Made by a program: the position numbers and the translations under genes. From a virus: a stretch of 41,094 nucleotides of DNA. Position 1 is the stretch's first letter; each line of letters begins with the position of its first letter. The DNA lies in IMG/VR virus record IMGVR_UViG_3300024982_000006, positions 1 through 41,094 of that record; one strand, given 5' to 3'. The notes beneath the pieces are model-generated. The model did not search any database. It was not told the DNA's origin and was given only the letters and a program-made list of their open reading frames with translations. Shown here piece by piece: positions 25,186-32,322 of this stretch.

Positions 25186-27422
25186 TGCATTGCTCCAAGG
25201 TTGTCAGTGGTGCGCGCCGTCTCGATCCCGGTCATGGGCGAATCGGCCTGCTGTGGGACGGGTGGAAGTTGTGGGCTGGTGTTCTGCTTCACATCCAGCG
25301 GCGGCGCAGCAATTGCTGCGGGCTGCGGGAAGTTCGGGTCAACTCCGGCCGGTGTTGGAGGCTGGTAGCCGGCGCCCTGCATCACGACATCGGCAATCGG
25401 TGCGATCTGCGGCATGGTGGCGATGGTCTGGCCGGCTTGCATGGACGCGAAGGCGGCTTCTACACCAGTCTTGACGGTCTCGGCGATCAGCTTTGAAATC
25501 TGCGCCATCTGCAGTTCAGCCTTCAGGTCCAGTTCGCGCGACTTGAGATCGTGATTGGCTTGAGCCAGGGCAGTCTTCACGGCTTCGTCGATCTTGGCCT
25601 GAACCTGCTCGGGTGTCGCCTGATTCTTGGCCTCTTGGATCGCCTTGATGATGTCGTCCTTGTTGGGCATGTCCATCAATGCCAGCAGATGCGGAAGTGC
25701 CACGATCTGCAGTTCCTGCGGCATGCTCTTGAAGGCTTCGGACAACGCAGAAACCTGCTGAGCGCGGAAACTCGATGTCGTCGGCACATCCGACACAGCC
25801 ACCTTGAGACGGATGCGCTGAACGTCGTTGTTCAGGTACTGCATGCCGCTCTCATCCGTCATGGGCTCATTGAGCCTGACAGTTCGATCCGGGATCACGG
25901 CATTGCCGCGAATCAGCACTTCCTGTGGCTGATCGGCCATGTCTTCGATGATCATGGACAACAACAGCTCTCCCACCTTGGAGCGGGCAAACTTGAAGTT
26001 GTCCATCAGGCCGGCCAGAGACTGCGTGGCCTGCTCGATCTGGGTGTTTTCCTGTACGCCGCTGGTGGCAGTTCCCTTCTGGCCCTGGAAGCCCGATGTG
26101 ATGCCACTGGCGCGCTCGATGCCGTTGCGTGAGTCCTGCAGCATCTTGTACTGCTGCTCTGTGAGTTGAAAGTCGCGCTCTACCTTGAACACGGCTCCAG
26201 GCTTTGCCATGTGTTCTTCATTTAGCACGATGTCGGCATCCACCCGGGAAGCCTGCTGCCTGAAAATCTCGTCCGAGTAGCTGACAGCGCCCTTGGTGCG
26301 GATCGTGCGAGTGGCCGATAAGCCCCAGCGAATCTTGCTGGTGGCAGAGTTCACGTTGTCCTGCAGGTAGACCATGCCACGGACACGTCCGAAAGGAACG
26401 CCGGTACGGTCTTCGCGCTGACCCCAGAACGGCACGTAGGGGAAATCGCTGTGCTTGTATGGCGTCGGGCCGTCGTAGAGCTTGTGCGGACCCATCCAGA
26501 AGCTCACGTACATCCTGGCGACAGTGGCTTTGCTCGGGCGAATGCGGCCACTGGCCAGCGCCAGCACGTGCACGGCGTTGCTACCGTCGTATTCCACGAC
26601 ACGACCATCCGGCGTCTTGAGCACCGTGACCGACTCCCAGCGCCGATACCAGACCTCAAACAGACAAACGCGGCCATTCTCAGCATCGCGCCATTCCTGC
26701 TCTTCCACGCTCCAGCCGCGTTGATCTTCCCAAGCCATCGCCATCTCGGTCGATGTTCCACCGTCTGCCGTGGCCGCGAACTGATCAGTCCAGCGCCCAT
26801 TGGTACGGTCGATCAGATCGGCATGCTTGGGAAACTTCAACTTGACCTGAGCGACATCACTCCAGCGCCGACGCACCAGATAGCGGGCATTTGGCAAGCC
26901 GGGCTCGCGGTCCAACATGTCCCAGAAAATCTCGTTTCTGTGCACAGCCTTGCAGCGGTAGGGGAATTTGAACGGGTCAGACTCTCGCGCCACCTCGACC
27001 CAGCCGATACCAACGCAGGTTTGCGGCTTGAAAGCATCGGTGCAAGCCTTATCAGCGCCGCTGTTGCGCTCAGCTTGGTTGAGCTTGTAGTTCAGTGCGT
27101 CGGCAACGTCGTCGCCGTCATCACCGTCTGGCGTCACGCGCCAGTCTGTTCTGGTTTTCGCTTCCAACCCCACAACAGCTTCAATGGCCGGGCCAATCAG
27201 AGGCTCGATGGCGGGCGGCATGCCGATCTTGCGCTGCGCCTCCAGAACCTCGCTGTTGAGCTGGTTGCCGTCAACATAGTCCATTTCCTTGTCCGCCTTG
27301 GCACGCCAGGCCGGCTGGTTCTGGATCTCGTAGAACCATTTGGTAAACGTCGACAGCGACAGGCCGGCCTTGTCAGGCTGGTCAGTGTTGGTCATGGTGG
27401 CTGGACTGATTGAATTGGTCAT
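25182..27422 (-). CDS. Portal protein, P22-like
   Basis: This 746-aa protein is close in length to the P22 portal (725 aa). It carries the family's N-terminal features: a helical start with FTKWFYEIQNQPAWRAKADK, YVDGNQL, and PAIEPLIGPAIEAVVGLEAK. Further on come WDMLDREPGLPNARYLVRRR and a long helical barrel-like C-terminus (residues 500-640, LAQANHDLKSRELDLKAEL). The portal forms the dodecameric DNA channel at one capsid vertex. The start overlaps the terminase stop (ATGA); an internal ATG ten codons in is an alternative. Confidence 0.85.
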   Translation of the reverse strand: MTNSISPATMTNTDQPDKAGLSLSTFTKWFYEIQNQPAWRAKADKEMDYVDGNQLNSEVLEAQRKIGMPPAIEPLIGPAIEAVVGLEAKTRTDWRVTPDGDDGDDVADALNYKLNQAERNSGADKACTDAFKPQTCVGIGWVEVARESDPFKFPYRCKAVHRNEIFWDMLDREPGLPNARYLVRRRWSDVAQVKLKFPKHADLIDRTNGRWTDQFAATADGGTSTEMAMAWEDQRGWSVEEQEWRDAENGRVCLFEVWYRRWESVTVLKTPDGRVVEYDGSNAVHVLALASGRIRPSKATVARMYVSFWMGPHKLYDGPTPYKHSDFPYVPFWGQREDRTGVPFGRVRGMVYLQDNVNSATSKIRWGLSATRTIRTKGAVSYSDEIFRQQASRVDADIVLNEEHMAKPGAVFKVERDFQLTEQQYKMLQDSRNGIERASGITSGFQGQKGTATSGVQENTQIEQATQSLAGLMDNFKFARSKVGELLLSMIIEDMADQPQEVLIRGNAVIPDRTVRLNEPMTDESGMQYLNNDVQRIRLKVAVSDVPTTSSFRAQQVSALSEAFKSMPQELQIVALPHLLALMDMPNKDDIIKAIQEAKNQATPEQVQAKIDEAVKTALAQANHDLKSRELDLKAELQMAQISKLIAETVKTGVEAAFASMQAGQTIATMPQIAPIADVVMQGAGYQPPTPAGVDPNFPQPAAIAAPPLDVKQNTSPQLPPVPQQADSPMTGIETARTTDNLGAMQ

Positions 27423-28942
27423 AGTCGCCAGTCAGGTGGGGGGGGCGGGTTGTAGGCGCTCATCGAGCCTGGCGACGGAATACCAGAGACAAAGGTCATG
27501 GCCACTGCGTCACCCTTGTCAGGAGAGCGCCCAAGCGCCTCGCGTATCTCGTCCTTGTCACGGATCTGGATCGCGGCAACCTTGCCCATGCTCACGACCT
27601 TGTAGCGAACCGCACAGAGGTCTTCTGTCAACTCCGGGTCAGGAGGCAAAGAGATGGGGTCAGGATTGGTAGGGTCCAGTGCCTCGCGCATGCGCCAGTA
27701 CATCTCGGCGCGCTTGTTCTTGAAACGCAGTTGGCCAGCCTTGTCGGACAGTCCACTCGATGCAGAACCAACTACGGGCAAGACCAGCAGATTCAGGCCG
27801 ACGATGAAATCCAGCGCGCTTGATCCGATACCGATACTGTCAACGCAGACGCAGGCACCGTTGCGGATGAGTGGCACGATGAAGCCTGCTGCGGTAGGAC
27901 CATCCTTAACCACGGCTCCAGGAACTGACACCATCTCGTCGAACCAAGTCCCATGGCGTCGCGCCGCCGTGCTCTTGTCTTGTCCGCCGCGTGTCGGATC
28001 GAATCCGATCGCCGTCATCGGCCCCTTTGTGTCTTTCTTCACCCACCGCGCTTGTGCAGCTTTCACCCATTCGGTGGGTACAAGTTGCCATGCCGGGTCA
28101 CTGGCGCCGGCCTGAAAGTCACCGCGCAGCATCTGACTGCGCAGGGGCTCGGGAAGCGACTGCAGCGTCGCCTTGTAGCCGGTGGAAGCGAGAAACAGGT
28201 TGTCATCGACGTTGGACGGAATGAATGTTCTGCTCTTTGGCGTGAACCAATCCGCGCCGACCTTGACCGGATCGCCGCTTGGAACCTCCATGTCATCGCC
28301 ATTGACATCTGTGACATACCAGCGCAGTTCTCCCGGCTTGGCTGGGTTCGGATGTGTCGGATCGAGCCACGCTGCCCAAAAGCGCTTCACCCACTGACCT
28401 TCACTCGAAGTGGGGGGATTCCCGGCGCAGACCACGCGCTGGCGCTGGCTCGGGTCATCGGAGCGCAGCCAGCCTATCAGCGCGCGAAACTGGGCTTCCG
28501 TGAAGTGGGGCAGCTCGTCAAACGCCTTCAGGTCATGGGCGCGGCCCTGATACTTCATCCAGTCGTCTGGCTGGGCAACGCTGCCAAGCTCCATCACACG
28601 CCCGCCAGGAATCCTCCAGACGCCGGACTGTGAGTTGTAACCGGTGCGCGTTCCCAGAATCCGCGTCATGTCCTCCTCAAGGCCAGTCAGCTGCACCGCC
28701 TCGCGCCTGAAGATGATGGAACGCTTGTGAGCCGTCAGTGACAGTCCCAGCATCAGGCTGGACTTGCCGCCTCCAGCCGATCCGCCATAAAACAGGATGT
28801 CAGCTTGGGACTCGTAGGCCATGCGTTGCGGCCCGGGTTGAGGAACCCATACCGGAACGCTCGCCAGTAGTTTGTCAAGCTCGGCCTTGTCGGCCTGCGA
28901 CATGCGCGCGATGGTCTCCATGGCCTCAGTGGTCGTGCTCAT
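27419..28942 (-). CDS. terL: Terminase large subunit
   Basis: This 507-aa ATPase-nuclease motor packages DNA into proheads. The ATPase domain has Walker A GGSAGGGKS (53-61), Walker B ending in D141-E142 (LKAFDEL) and coupling motif CAGNPP (171-176). The RNase H-like nuclease domain has acidic residues D314 (GFDPTRGG), D367 (VDSIGIG) and D477 (KGDAVAM). The length and all key residues are intact, so it should be active. It overlaps the upstream terS by four bases and the portal downstream by four. Confidence 0.95.
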   Translation of the reverse strand: MSTTTEAMETIARMSQADKAELDKLLASVPVWVPQPGPQRMAYESQADILFYGGSAGGGKSSLMLGLSLTAHKRSIIFRREAVQLTGLEEDMTRILGTRTGYNSQSGVWRIPGGRVMELGSVAQPDDWMKYQGRAHDLKAFDELPHFTEAQFRALIGWLRSDDPSQRQRVVCAGNPPTSSEGQWVKRFWAAWLDPTHPNPAKPGELRWYVTDVNGDDMEVPSGDPVKVGADWFTPKSRTFIPSNVDDNLFLASTGYKATLQSLPEPLRSQMLRGDFQAGASDPAWQLVPTEWVKAAQARWVKKDTKGPMTAIGFDPTRGGQDKSTAARRHGTWFDEMVSVPGAVVKDGPTAAGFIVPLIRNGACVCVDSIGIGSSALDFIVGLNLLVLPVVGSASSGLSDKAGQLRFKNKRAEMYWRMREALDPTNPDPISLPPDPELTEDLCAVRYKVVSMGKVAAIQIRDKDEIREALGRSPDKGDAVAMTFVSGIPSPGSMSAYNPPPPPDWRL

Positions 28943-29640
28943 GGCAGAGGACCAACCTTGGACATTAGGTAAGCCAGCTTGACAGCCCGCTCGGCGTCCG
29001 TCATGCCGGTTGGCTTGGTCGGGTCTTCTTCGCCTCCATAGTCAATGCCAAATGCCTCGCGCTCTCCTTTGCGGACCTTTTCATCCACATCGGCCAGCTT
29101 CTTCAAGTCATCGACCAGGGCGCTGCGTCCCATTGCCTTCCTGAGTGCATCGTGGGCTCGGTCCACGCCATTGTCGTCTGGCTTGCGCACCATCTCAATG
29201 ATCTCAGCCAAGTCCACCATGTTTTCGGCTGCTTGTTCGATCTGAGCCAGCAATTTGCGCTTGACTTGCGTGATGCTATTCAGGCCCTTGCGGTGCCCAA
29301 GGATCACGTTTGTGTTGACCTCGGCAGCAGCAAGAACCGTATTGCTGACTTTCTGCTGACCCTCGCTAACTTCCTTGCTGACTAATTGCTCGATCAACTT
29401 GGCGTTCGTCGCCTGCTTGATGGCAATTGCGAGGTCTTGTGTCCACCCGTCCTTCTTTGCCTTACGGGATATGAGACCATTGTTCGCACCATGCTTAGCT
29501 TCAAGCTCGCGCAGCGTGAACTTCCCGGTTCGATAGTCTCTCTCGACAGCTTCCCAGTCAGTGCGCTTCTTCTTGCCCGCAGCGCCGCCAGCCTCTTTTG
29601 AGGCGTTCAGCACGTGGCTCTTGGATTTCGATACCGTCAT
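28939..29640 (-). CDS. terS: Terminase small subunit
   Basis: This 233-aa protein has an N-terminal helix-turn-helix region (residues 28-66: WEAVERDYRTGKFTLRELE, then KHGANNGLISRKAKKDGW). A long helical oligomerisation segment and an acidic C-terminal tail follow. It should recognise the packaging site and stimulate TerL. No SD precedes the ATG at 29640, and the predicted start from promoter copy 4 (about 29641) coincides with it, so leaderless translation is likely. Confidence 0.8.
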   Translation of the reverse strand: MTVSKSKSHVLNASKEAGGAAGKKKRTDWEAVERDYRTGKFTLRELEAKHGANNGLISRKAKKDGWTQDLAIAIKQATNAKLIEQLVSKEVSEGQQKVSNTVLAAAEVNTNVILGHRKGLNSITQVKRKLLAQIEQAAENMVDLAEIIEMVRKPDDNGVDRAHDALRKAMGRSALVDDLKKLADVDEKVRKGEREAFGIDYGGEEDPTKPTGMTDAERAVKLAYLMSKVGPLP

Positions 29641-29648
29641 GCATACCG

Positions 29649-29692
29649 ATGATGCTGACGACTGGGGTTATGGACAAACCCTAGTGGGGGGT
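29649..29692 (-). promoter_or_regulatory. Late-module promoter, copy 4 of 5
   Basis: The box at 29675-29692 reads ACCCCCCACTAGGGTTTG on the minus strand, with one extra C and ACTA in place of AGTA. The -35-like TTGTCC is at 29677-29672, the spacer is 17 bp and the -10-like CATCAT is at 29654-29649. The box overlaps the TAG stop of the HNH remnant. It would drive terS, terL, portal and the two head genes. Confidence 0.6.
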
Positions 29693-29836
29693 GCGCTCCC
29701 CGATGGGCCGCCAATCAGTAACGTCCCAATTGCCTTTGCCATGATTGCAGTCCCCGCAAAGAACTTGCAGATTGTCCATGGACAGGGCTAGGTCAGGAAA
29801 AAGCAGCGCTGAGGTCGTCTTTTGCTTCTTTGACAT
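29681..29836 (-). pseudogene. C-terminal half of an HNH endonuclease
   Basis: A 51-codon frame encodes DLALSMDNLQVLCGDCNHGK followed by GNWDVTDWR. This is the typical C-terminal half of phage HNH nucleases that lie beside terminase genes. The N-terminal zinc CxxC and the catalytic His of an HVDHIKP-type motif are absent, and the frame closes upstream with a stop. Either the gene is a degraded remnant or a short independent peptide starts at the ATG at 29836. The last codons form part of promoter copy 4. Confidence 0.6.
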
Positions 29837-30009
29837 GCTGCTCTTCTCATAGCTATGCCGGGTGACTGGTGAGAGTCACGATCTCCATTGATGCTGTTCA
29901 TCTGCCAGTCCATCAACCAAGTGCCGCAGTGGGGCAGGTCATCGCAATATCGGCACAGGCTGTCACATCCGGCTATTGCTGCTCCAGTCGCCTTGCCAAC
30001 GCTGGAACG
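29788..30009 (-). pseudogene. Cys-rich fragment without start codon
   Basis: An open stretch of 73 codons contains SLCRYCDDLPHCGTWLMDWQ followed by MNSINGDRDSHQSP, a conserved-looking Cys/Trp-rich segment. No ATG, GTG or TTG precedes it before the upstream stop. It overlaps the HNH remnant in another frame. It looks like a relic of a small phage gene; a frameshift joining it to neighbouring frames is possible. Confidence 0.4.
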
Positions 30010-30101
30010 TCACGGTTGGTCGTTCCGTGGCGCGTGTTTCTCGGGTGCGGCCCATGCAGGCCCGGTAGCTGCGTCAGTAGCGCCCTGACCACAAACGCAA
30101 A

Positions 30102-30187
30102 AGTCCTAAAACTGCTGCGTTCCTGATGCAGCCACATCAGTCCGGTTGCCCGGCCGGTTTCCCGGTAAACGCATGAGTTTTAGGACT
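30102..30187 (-). ncRNA. Four-way-junction structured RNA
   Basis: The minus strand tiles into four helices. P1 pairs 30187-30169 with 30120-30102 (12 bp plus 5 bp, separated by a 2x2 internal loop). P2, 30165-30154, is CCGG-GAAA-CCGG. P3, 30153-30142, is CCGG-GCAA-CCGG. P4, 30140-30123, is CTGATG/CATCAG with loop TGGCTG. Both tetraloops are GNRA only on this strand. The P4 loop can pair with CAGCCA just upstream (30212-30207), a possible pseudoknot. A sigma70-like promoter places +1 at about 30187. Position at the early/late boundary suggests a cis-acting antitermination or regulatory leader, or a small RNA. Confidence 0.65.
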
Positions 30188-30194
30188 CGTGGGT

Positions 30195-30223
30195 ATTGTC
30201 TCAGTGTGGCTGCACATTGACAA
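30195..30223 (-). promoter_or_regulatory. Sigma70-like promoter ahead of the structured RNA
   Basis: The -35 is TTGTCA (30223-30218, 5 of 6), the spacer is 17 bp and the -10 is GACAAT (30200-30195, 4 of 6). The start is predicted at 30187-30188, the first base of helix P1. It may be the main late promoter, comparable in place to lambda pR'. Confidence 0.55.
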
Positions 30224-30228
30224 GCCCA

Positions 30229-30273
30229 ATCTTCGTCATGTCGCTACTTCGCATCAATCCTTAGTGGGGGGGT
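30229..30273 (-). promoter_or_regulatory. Late-module promoter-like box, copy 5 of 5 (divergent)
   Basis: The box at 30255-30273 reads ACCCCCCCACTAAGGATTG and contains the stop codon of the zinc-ribbon gene. The TTGATG at 30257-30252, 17-bp spacer and GAAGAT at 30234-30229 keep the arrangement of the other copies but match consensus poorly. It may instead be an activator site for the promoter at 30195-30223, lying roughly 70-85 bp upstream of that start. Confidence 0.45.
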
Positions 30274-30521
30274 GGATGCTGGAGAACTCCGTTCCGCATG
30301 TTCCAGCGTGCAACCGCAGCTTCTTTGCTGGCTGATGGCACCTGATCCATACAGCAGGAGCCTCCGTGGTTGATCGTATTGCGGCATGTCACACCGTACC
30401 AATACCGGTCTCCGTTCTTGTCGCCGTACATTCTGCCGAACGTCACGTTCGCCAATTCAAGCTGCACGGGTCCACCGCAGAACGGACATGGCAAAAGCGG
30501 GGTTTCTTGCTCAATGTTCAT
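30261..30521 (-). CDS. Lar-like zinc-ribbon protein (restriction alleviation family)
   Basis: This 86-aa protein starts MNIEQETPLLPCPFCGGPVQ at the ATG at 30521, preceded by AGGGAG; a longer reading overlaps the neighbour and is rejected. It shows the family pattern CPFCGG, then YGVTCRN, then GGSC, then a C-terminal SKEAAVARWNMR. Rac-prophage Lar relieves type I restriction in the host; many relatives are untested. Its stop codon lies in promoter box 5, so it ends the early operon. Confidence 0.75.
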   Translation of the reverse strand: MNIEQETPLLPCPFCGGPVQLELANVTFGRMYGDKNGDRYWYGVTCRNTINHGGSCCMDQVPSASKEAAVARWNMRNGVLQHPPPH

Positions 30522-30522
30522 T

Positions 30523-30723
30523 TCACGCGCTCCCTGCTGGGTTGGGGTTGTCCGGGTCGTGCAAGTCAGCAATGGCCTTGGCTGCCCGCTCCCTGGCCAC
30601 CACGGCTTCATAGAAGCGAAGCAGGTTGGTATAGCTGAAATAGCAGAGGACGTCATTCACCCATTCCATGCCGCATTGGCGTGCCAGGGCTTGGAGTTCA
30701 GGCTTGGTCAGTTCTGCGCTCAT
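30523..30723 (-). CDS. Small early protein, unknown
   Basis: This 66-aa helical protein starts MSAELTKPELQALARQCGME. The start chosen overlaps the upstream stop (ATGA); a start four codons earlier is possible. It ends one base before the Lar-like start (TGAAATG). The amphipathic helices and one Cys give no family. It probably acts in host takeover like other small genes in this run; this is inference. Confidence 0.55.
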   Translation of the reverse strand: MSAELTKPELQALARQCGMEWVNDVLCYFSYTNLLRFYEAVVARERAAKAIADLHDPDNPNPAGSA

Positions 30724-30953
30724 TGGCCATCCCATGTCTTCAGTTCTGGATCAGGCGGTTTGCGGTTGCGCGTCGCAGCCGTGTCGGCGTGATACCCGCT
30801 TAACACGATCCACACGTACTTTGGAATCTCGGCCCATTGAGATTCATCGATGTCACAGCTCACGCACCAGAAGAACTTGCCACCTTCAACCTTCAATTGA
30901 AGCGCGCCACGGTAGTTTCCGCATTCTCCGAATTCAATGAACGAATCAGTCAT
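30720..30953 (-). CDS. Small early protein with CxxC, unknown
   Basis: This 77-aa protein starts MTDSFIEFGECGNYRGALQL and contains FFWCVSCDID, a CxxC pair that could bind zinc or be redox active, plus aromatic-rich WAEIPKYVWIVLSGYH. It is coupled by ATGA to the downstream gene and nearly abuts the one upstream. No function can be assigned. Confidence 0.55.
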   Translation of the reverse strand: MTDSFIEFGECGNYRGALQLKVEGGKFFWCVSCDIDESQWAEIPKYVWIVLSGYHADTAATRNRKPPDPELKTWDGQ

Positions 30954-31156
30954 CTCATCCCTCTCTCGGCGATGCGGTGTTCCAACTCTCGAATCTGATT
31001 GATGGTCAGTGGCGGCAGTGGCGGGGAATCCAATTTCCTCCCTGTTACCACGTCACGTCCTGTCACGAGATTGATTGTCAACGTCAATACGACAAGTCCA
31101 ATCGAGGTCACAATCACGGCCAGAATGGCACACACGGCAATTTCAGGGAAACTCAC
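30950..31156 (-). CDS. Small single-pass membrane protein
   Basis: The start is a GTG at 31156 within GTGA, overlapping the upstream stop, with GAGAGGG before it. A longer reading to 31231 would overlap that gene more. The 68-aa product has one clear membrane segment (IAVCAILAVIVTSIGLVVLT) followed by a charged cytoplasmic or periplasmic tail. A role in holin, superinfection exclusion or host membrane control is possible but unproven. Confidence 0.55.
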   Translation of the reverse strand: MSFPEIAVCAILAVIVTSIGLVVLTLTINLVTGRDVVTGRKLDSPPLPPLTINQIRELEHRIAERGMR

Positions 31157-31344
31157 GGCTTCACCCTCTCGGCTTTGATACACGCATAGCCTGAATACTG
31201 CTTCACTTGAACGCCGCCAGCGGTTTCGCATGCTTTCTGAATCTCGGTGTTCTTCTTGCTTCCCACCAGGATGATCCCAAACACCACGACAGCGATTATC
31301 ACAATCACTGCTCCAGGAAGTATCGCCAAGAAGGATTCTGACAT
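31153..31344 (-). CDS. Small single-pass membrane protein
   Basis: This 63-aa product starts MSESFLAILPGAVIVIIAVV; the membrane segment ends at IILVGSKK. A Cys pair lies in the tail (KACETAGG and GYACIK). The tail pattern ACETAGGVQVKQYSGYACIK resembles small periplasmic phage proteins. It starts two bases after the stop of the DUF1508-like gene. It forms a pair with the next membrane protein, with a GTGA overlap. Confidence 0.6.
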   Translation of the reverse strand: MSESFLAILPGAVIVIIAVVVFGIILVGSKKNTEIQKACETAGGVQVKQYSGYACIKAERVKP

Positions 31345-31346
31345 CT

Positions 31347-31526
31347 TCACGCCAAATCCACCATCATCTTGCCCAGGCCCATCAGCGACTGGAACCGCTT
31401 GACGGCCCGCACCACGTTGCGCCGGCTGGCGTATCCCTCGCCACCAGTTGCAATGATGTGGTTGTTCTTGGCGGTCAGGTGCCAATACCACTGACCATCT
31501 TGACCTTTGAAGTACTTGAGTTTCAT
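31347..31526 (-). CDS. YegP-like DUF1508 domain protein
   Basis: This 59-aa protein starts MKLKYFKGQDGQWYWHLTAK. It matches the single-repeat DUF1508 pattern: aromatic-rich FKGxDGQWYWHL, then NNHIIATGGEGYASRRN, then AVKRFQ. YegP-like proteins are small alpha/beta folds of unclear role, often linked to stress. A strong AAGGAG site precedes the ATG. Its small size makes it easy to miss in automated annotation. Confidence 0.75.
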   Translation of the reverse strand: MKLKYFKGQDGQWYWHLTAKNNHIIATGGEGYASRRNVVRAVKRFQSLMGLGKMMVDLA

Positions 31527-31544
31527 GATGTCTCCTTGAAAAAG

Positions 31545-31895
31545 TCACCGCCCGAATTGCAGCCCAGTCCCAGCAGTCGCCGCACCAACGTTCTTCGTCT
31601 CTCTCAGCGAAAGATCCAGCACATGGTCGCCGATTTCCAGCTTGACCCGGCCATTGTTCAGGTACGTCACCGACACGTGGCGGTCTACGGGTCCATCCTC
31701 GACCAGCTCCACGATGCCATTGACGGGCCGGCGCAGGATTCCATTGTCCAACATGGTCTTCAGGTGATCGTCAACGATCGACAGCTTCAATCCCGTCGTC
31801 ATGCTGATGACCTGGCGGCTGCACACCCGATTTGCATTCGTCAGATCAATGATCGCCTGTTTTATGATTACCGATGGTGATTCCGGCTTGCTCAT
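31545..31895 (-). CDS. Putative winged-helix regulator
   Basis: This 116-aa protein starts MSKPESPSVIIKQAIIDLTN. Residues 10-60 look like a winged helix (NRVCSRQVISMTTGLKLSIV, then DDHLKTMLDNGILRRPVNG). Residues 75-116 are a short domain ending LSLRETKNVGAATAGTG. It overlaps the LuxR-type HTH gene by ATGA. As one of three DNA-binding proteins in a row, it could take part in control of the late promoters. Confidence 0.6.
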   Translation of the reverse strand: MSKPESPSVIIKQAIIDLTNANRVCSRQVISMTTGLKLSIVDDHLKTMLDNGILRRPVNGIVELVEDGPVDRHVSVTYLNNGRVKLEIGDHVLDLSLRETKNVGAATAGTGLQFGR

Positions 31896-32116
31896 GCTGT
31901 CTCCTTCTGTGACTTGAATCGTTGCTGCTCAGCGGAAAATTCCGCCACCAGTTGGTAGTAGGTGTCGCACTCATTGACGTAGCGAGCCAATCGCAATCGC
32001 TCGTACACAGTCACCTCGGATACCTGCAGGCGCTGGGCGATTCCGGTGATAGTGTGGCCACGCACCAGCAATTTCAGAATCTCCGTGTGGCCGGGTTCCA
32101 GGCGCAATTCATTCAT
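31892..32116 (-). CDS. Mini LuxR/GerE-type HTH protein
   Basis: This 74-aa protein is essentially one GerE-type helix-turn-helix: LEPGHTEILKLLVRGHTITG then IAQRLQVSEVTVYERLRLAR. There is no receiver or ligand domain. It overlaps both neighbours by a few bases. It may bind as a dimer, or as a heterodimer with the adjacent paralogue. A role as activator of the repeated late promoters is my inference. Confidence 0.7.
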   Translation of the reverse strand: MNELRLEPGHTEILKLLVRGHTITGIAQRLQVSEVTVYERLRLARYVNECDTYYQLVAEFSAEQQRFKSQKETA

Positions 32117-32312
32117 GTAGCGGGTGCTCCCTGGAATAGCTCGCCAGCAACTGCCAGCCAGTCTTGAGCCCGTTGCGCTCCCGAGCCCTGGCGATGTAGT
32201 TCGAGCAGGCGCTGACGCCTACGCCCAACTTGTCGGCGATCTGCTTCATTGCATCCCCGGCACTCAGCAGGTCCAGCACCTGGCGCTCGCGGTGGCTTAG
32301 TCTCAAGCTCAT
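32109..32312 (-). CDS. Mini LuxR/GerE-type HTH protein
   Basis: This 67-aa protein starts MSLRLSHRERQVLDLLSAGD and continues AMKQIADKLGVGVSACSNYI. It fits the canonical LuxR C-terminal pattern (LTxREREVLxLLAxG, KxIAxxLGVS). A GAAGGAA site precedes it. The last eight bases overlap the start of the second HTH gene. GerE-like single-domain proteins are usually transcription activators that bind next to a -35. Confidence 0.75.
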   Translation of the reverse strand: MSLRLSHRERQVLDLLSAGDAMKQIADKLGVGVSACSNYIARARERNGLKTGWQLLASYSREHPLHE

Positions 32313-32322
32313 GTTCCTTCTC

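Noticed and set aside
26451-27413. Plus-strand frame of 320 codons
   Set aside because: It is the antisense shadow of the portal gene.
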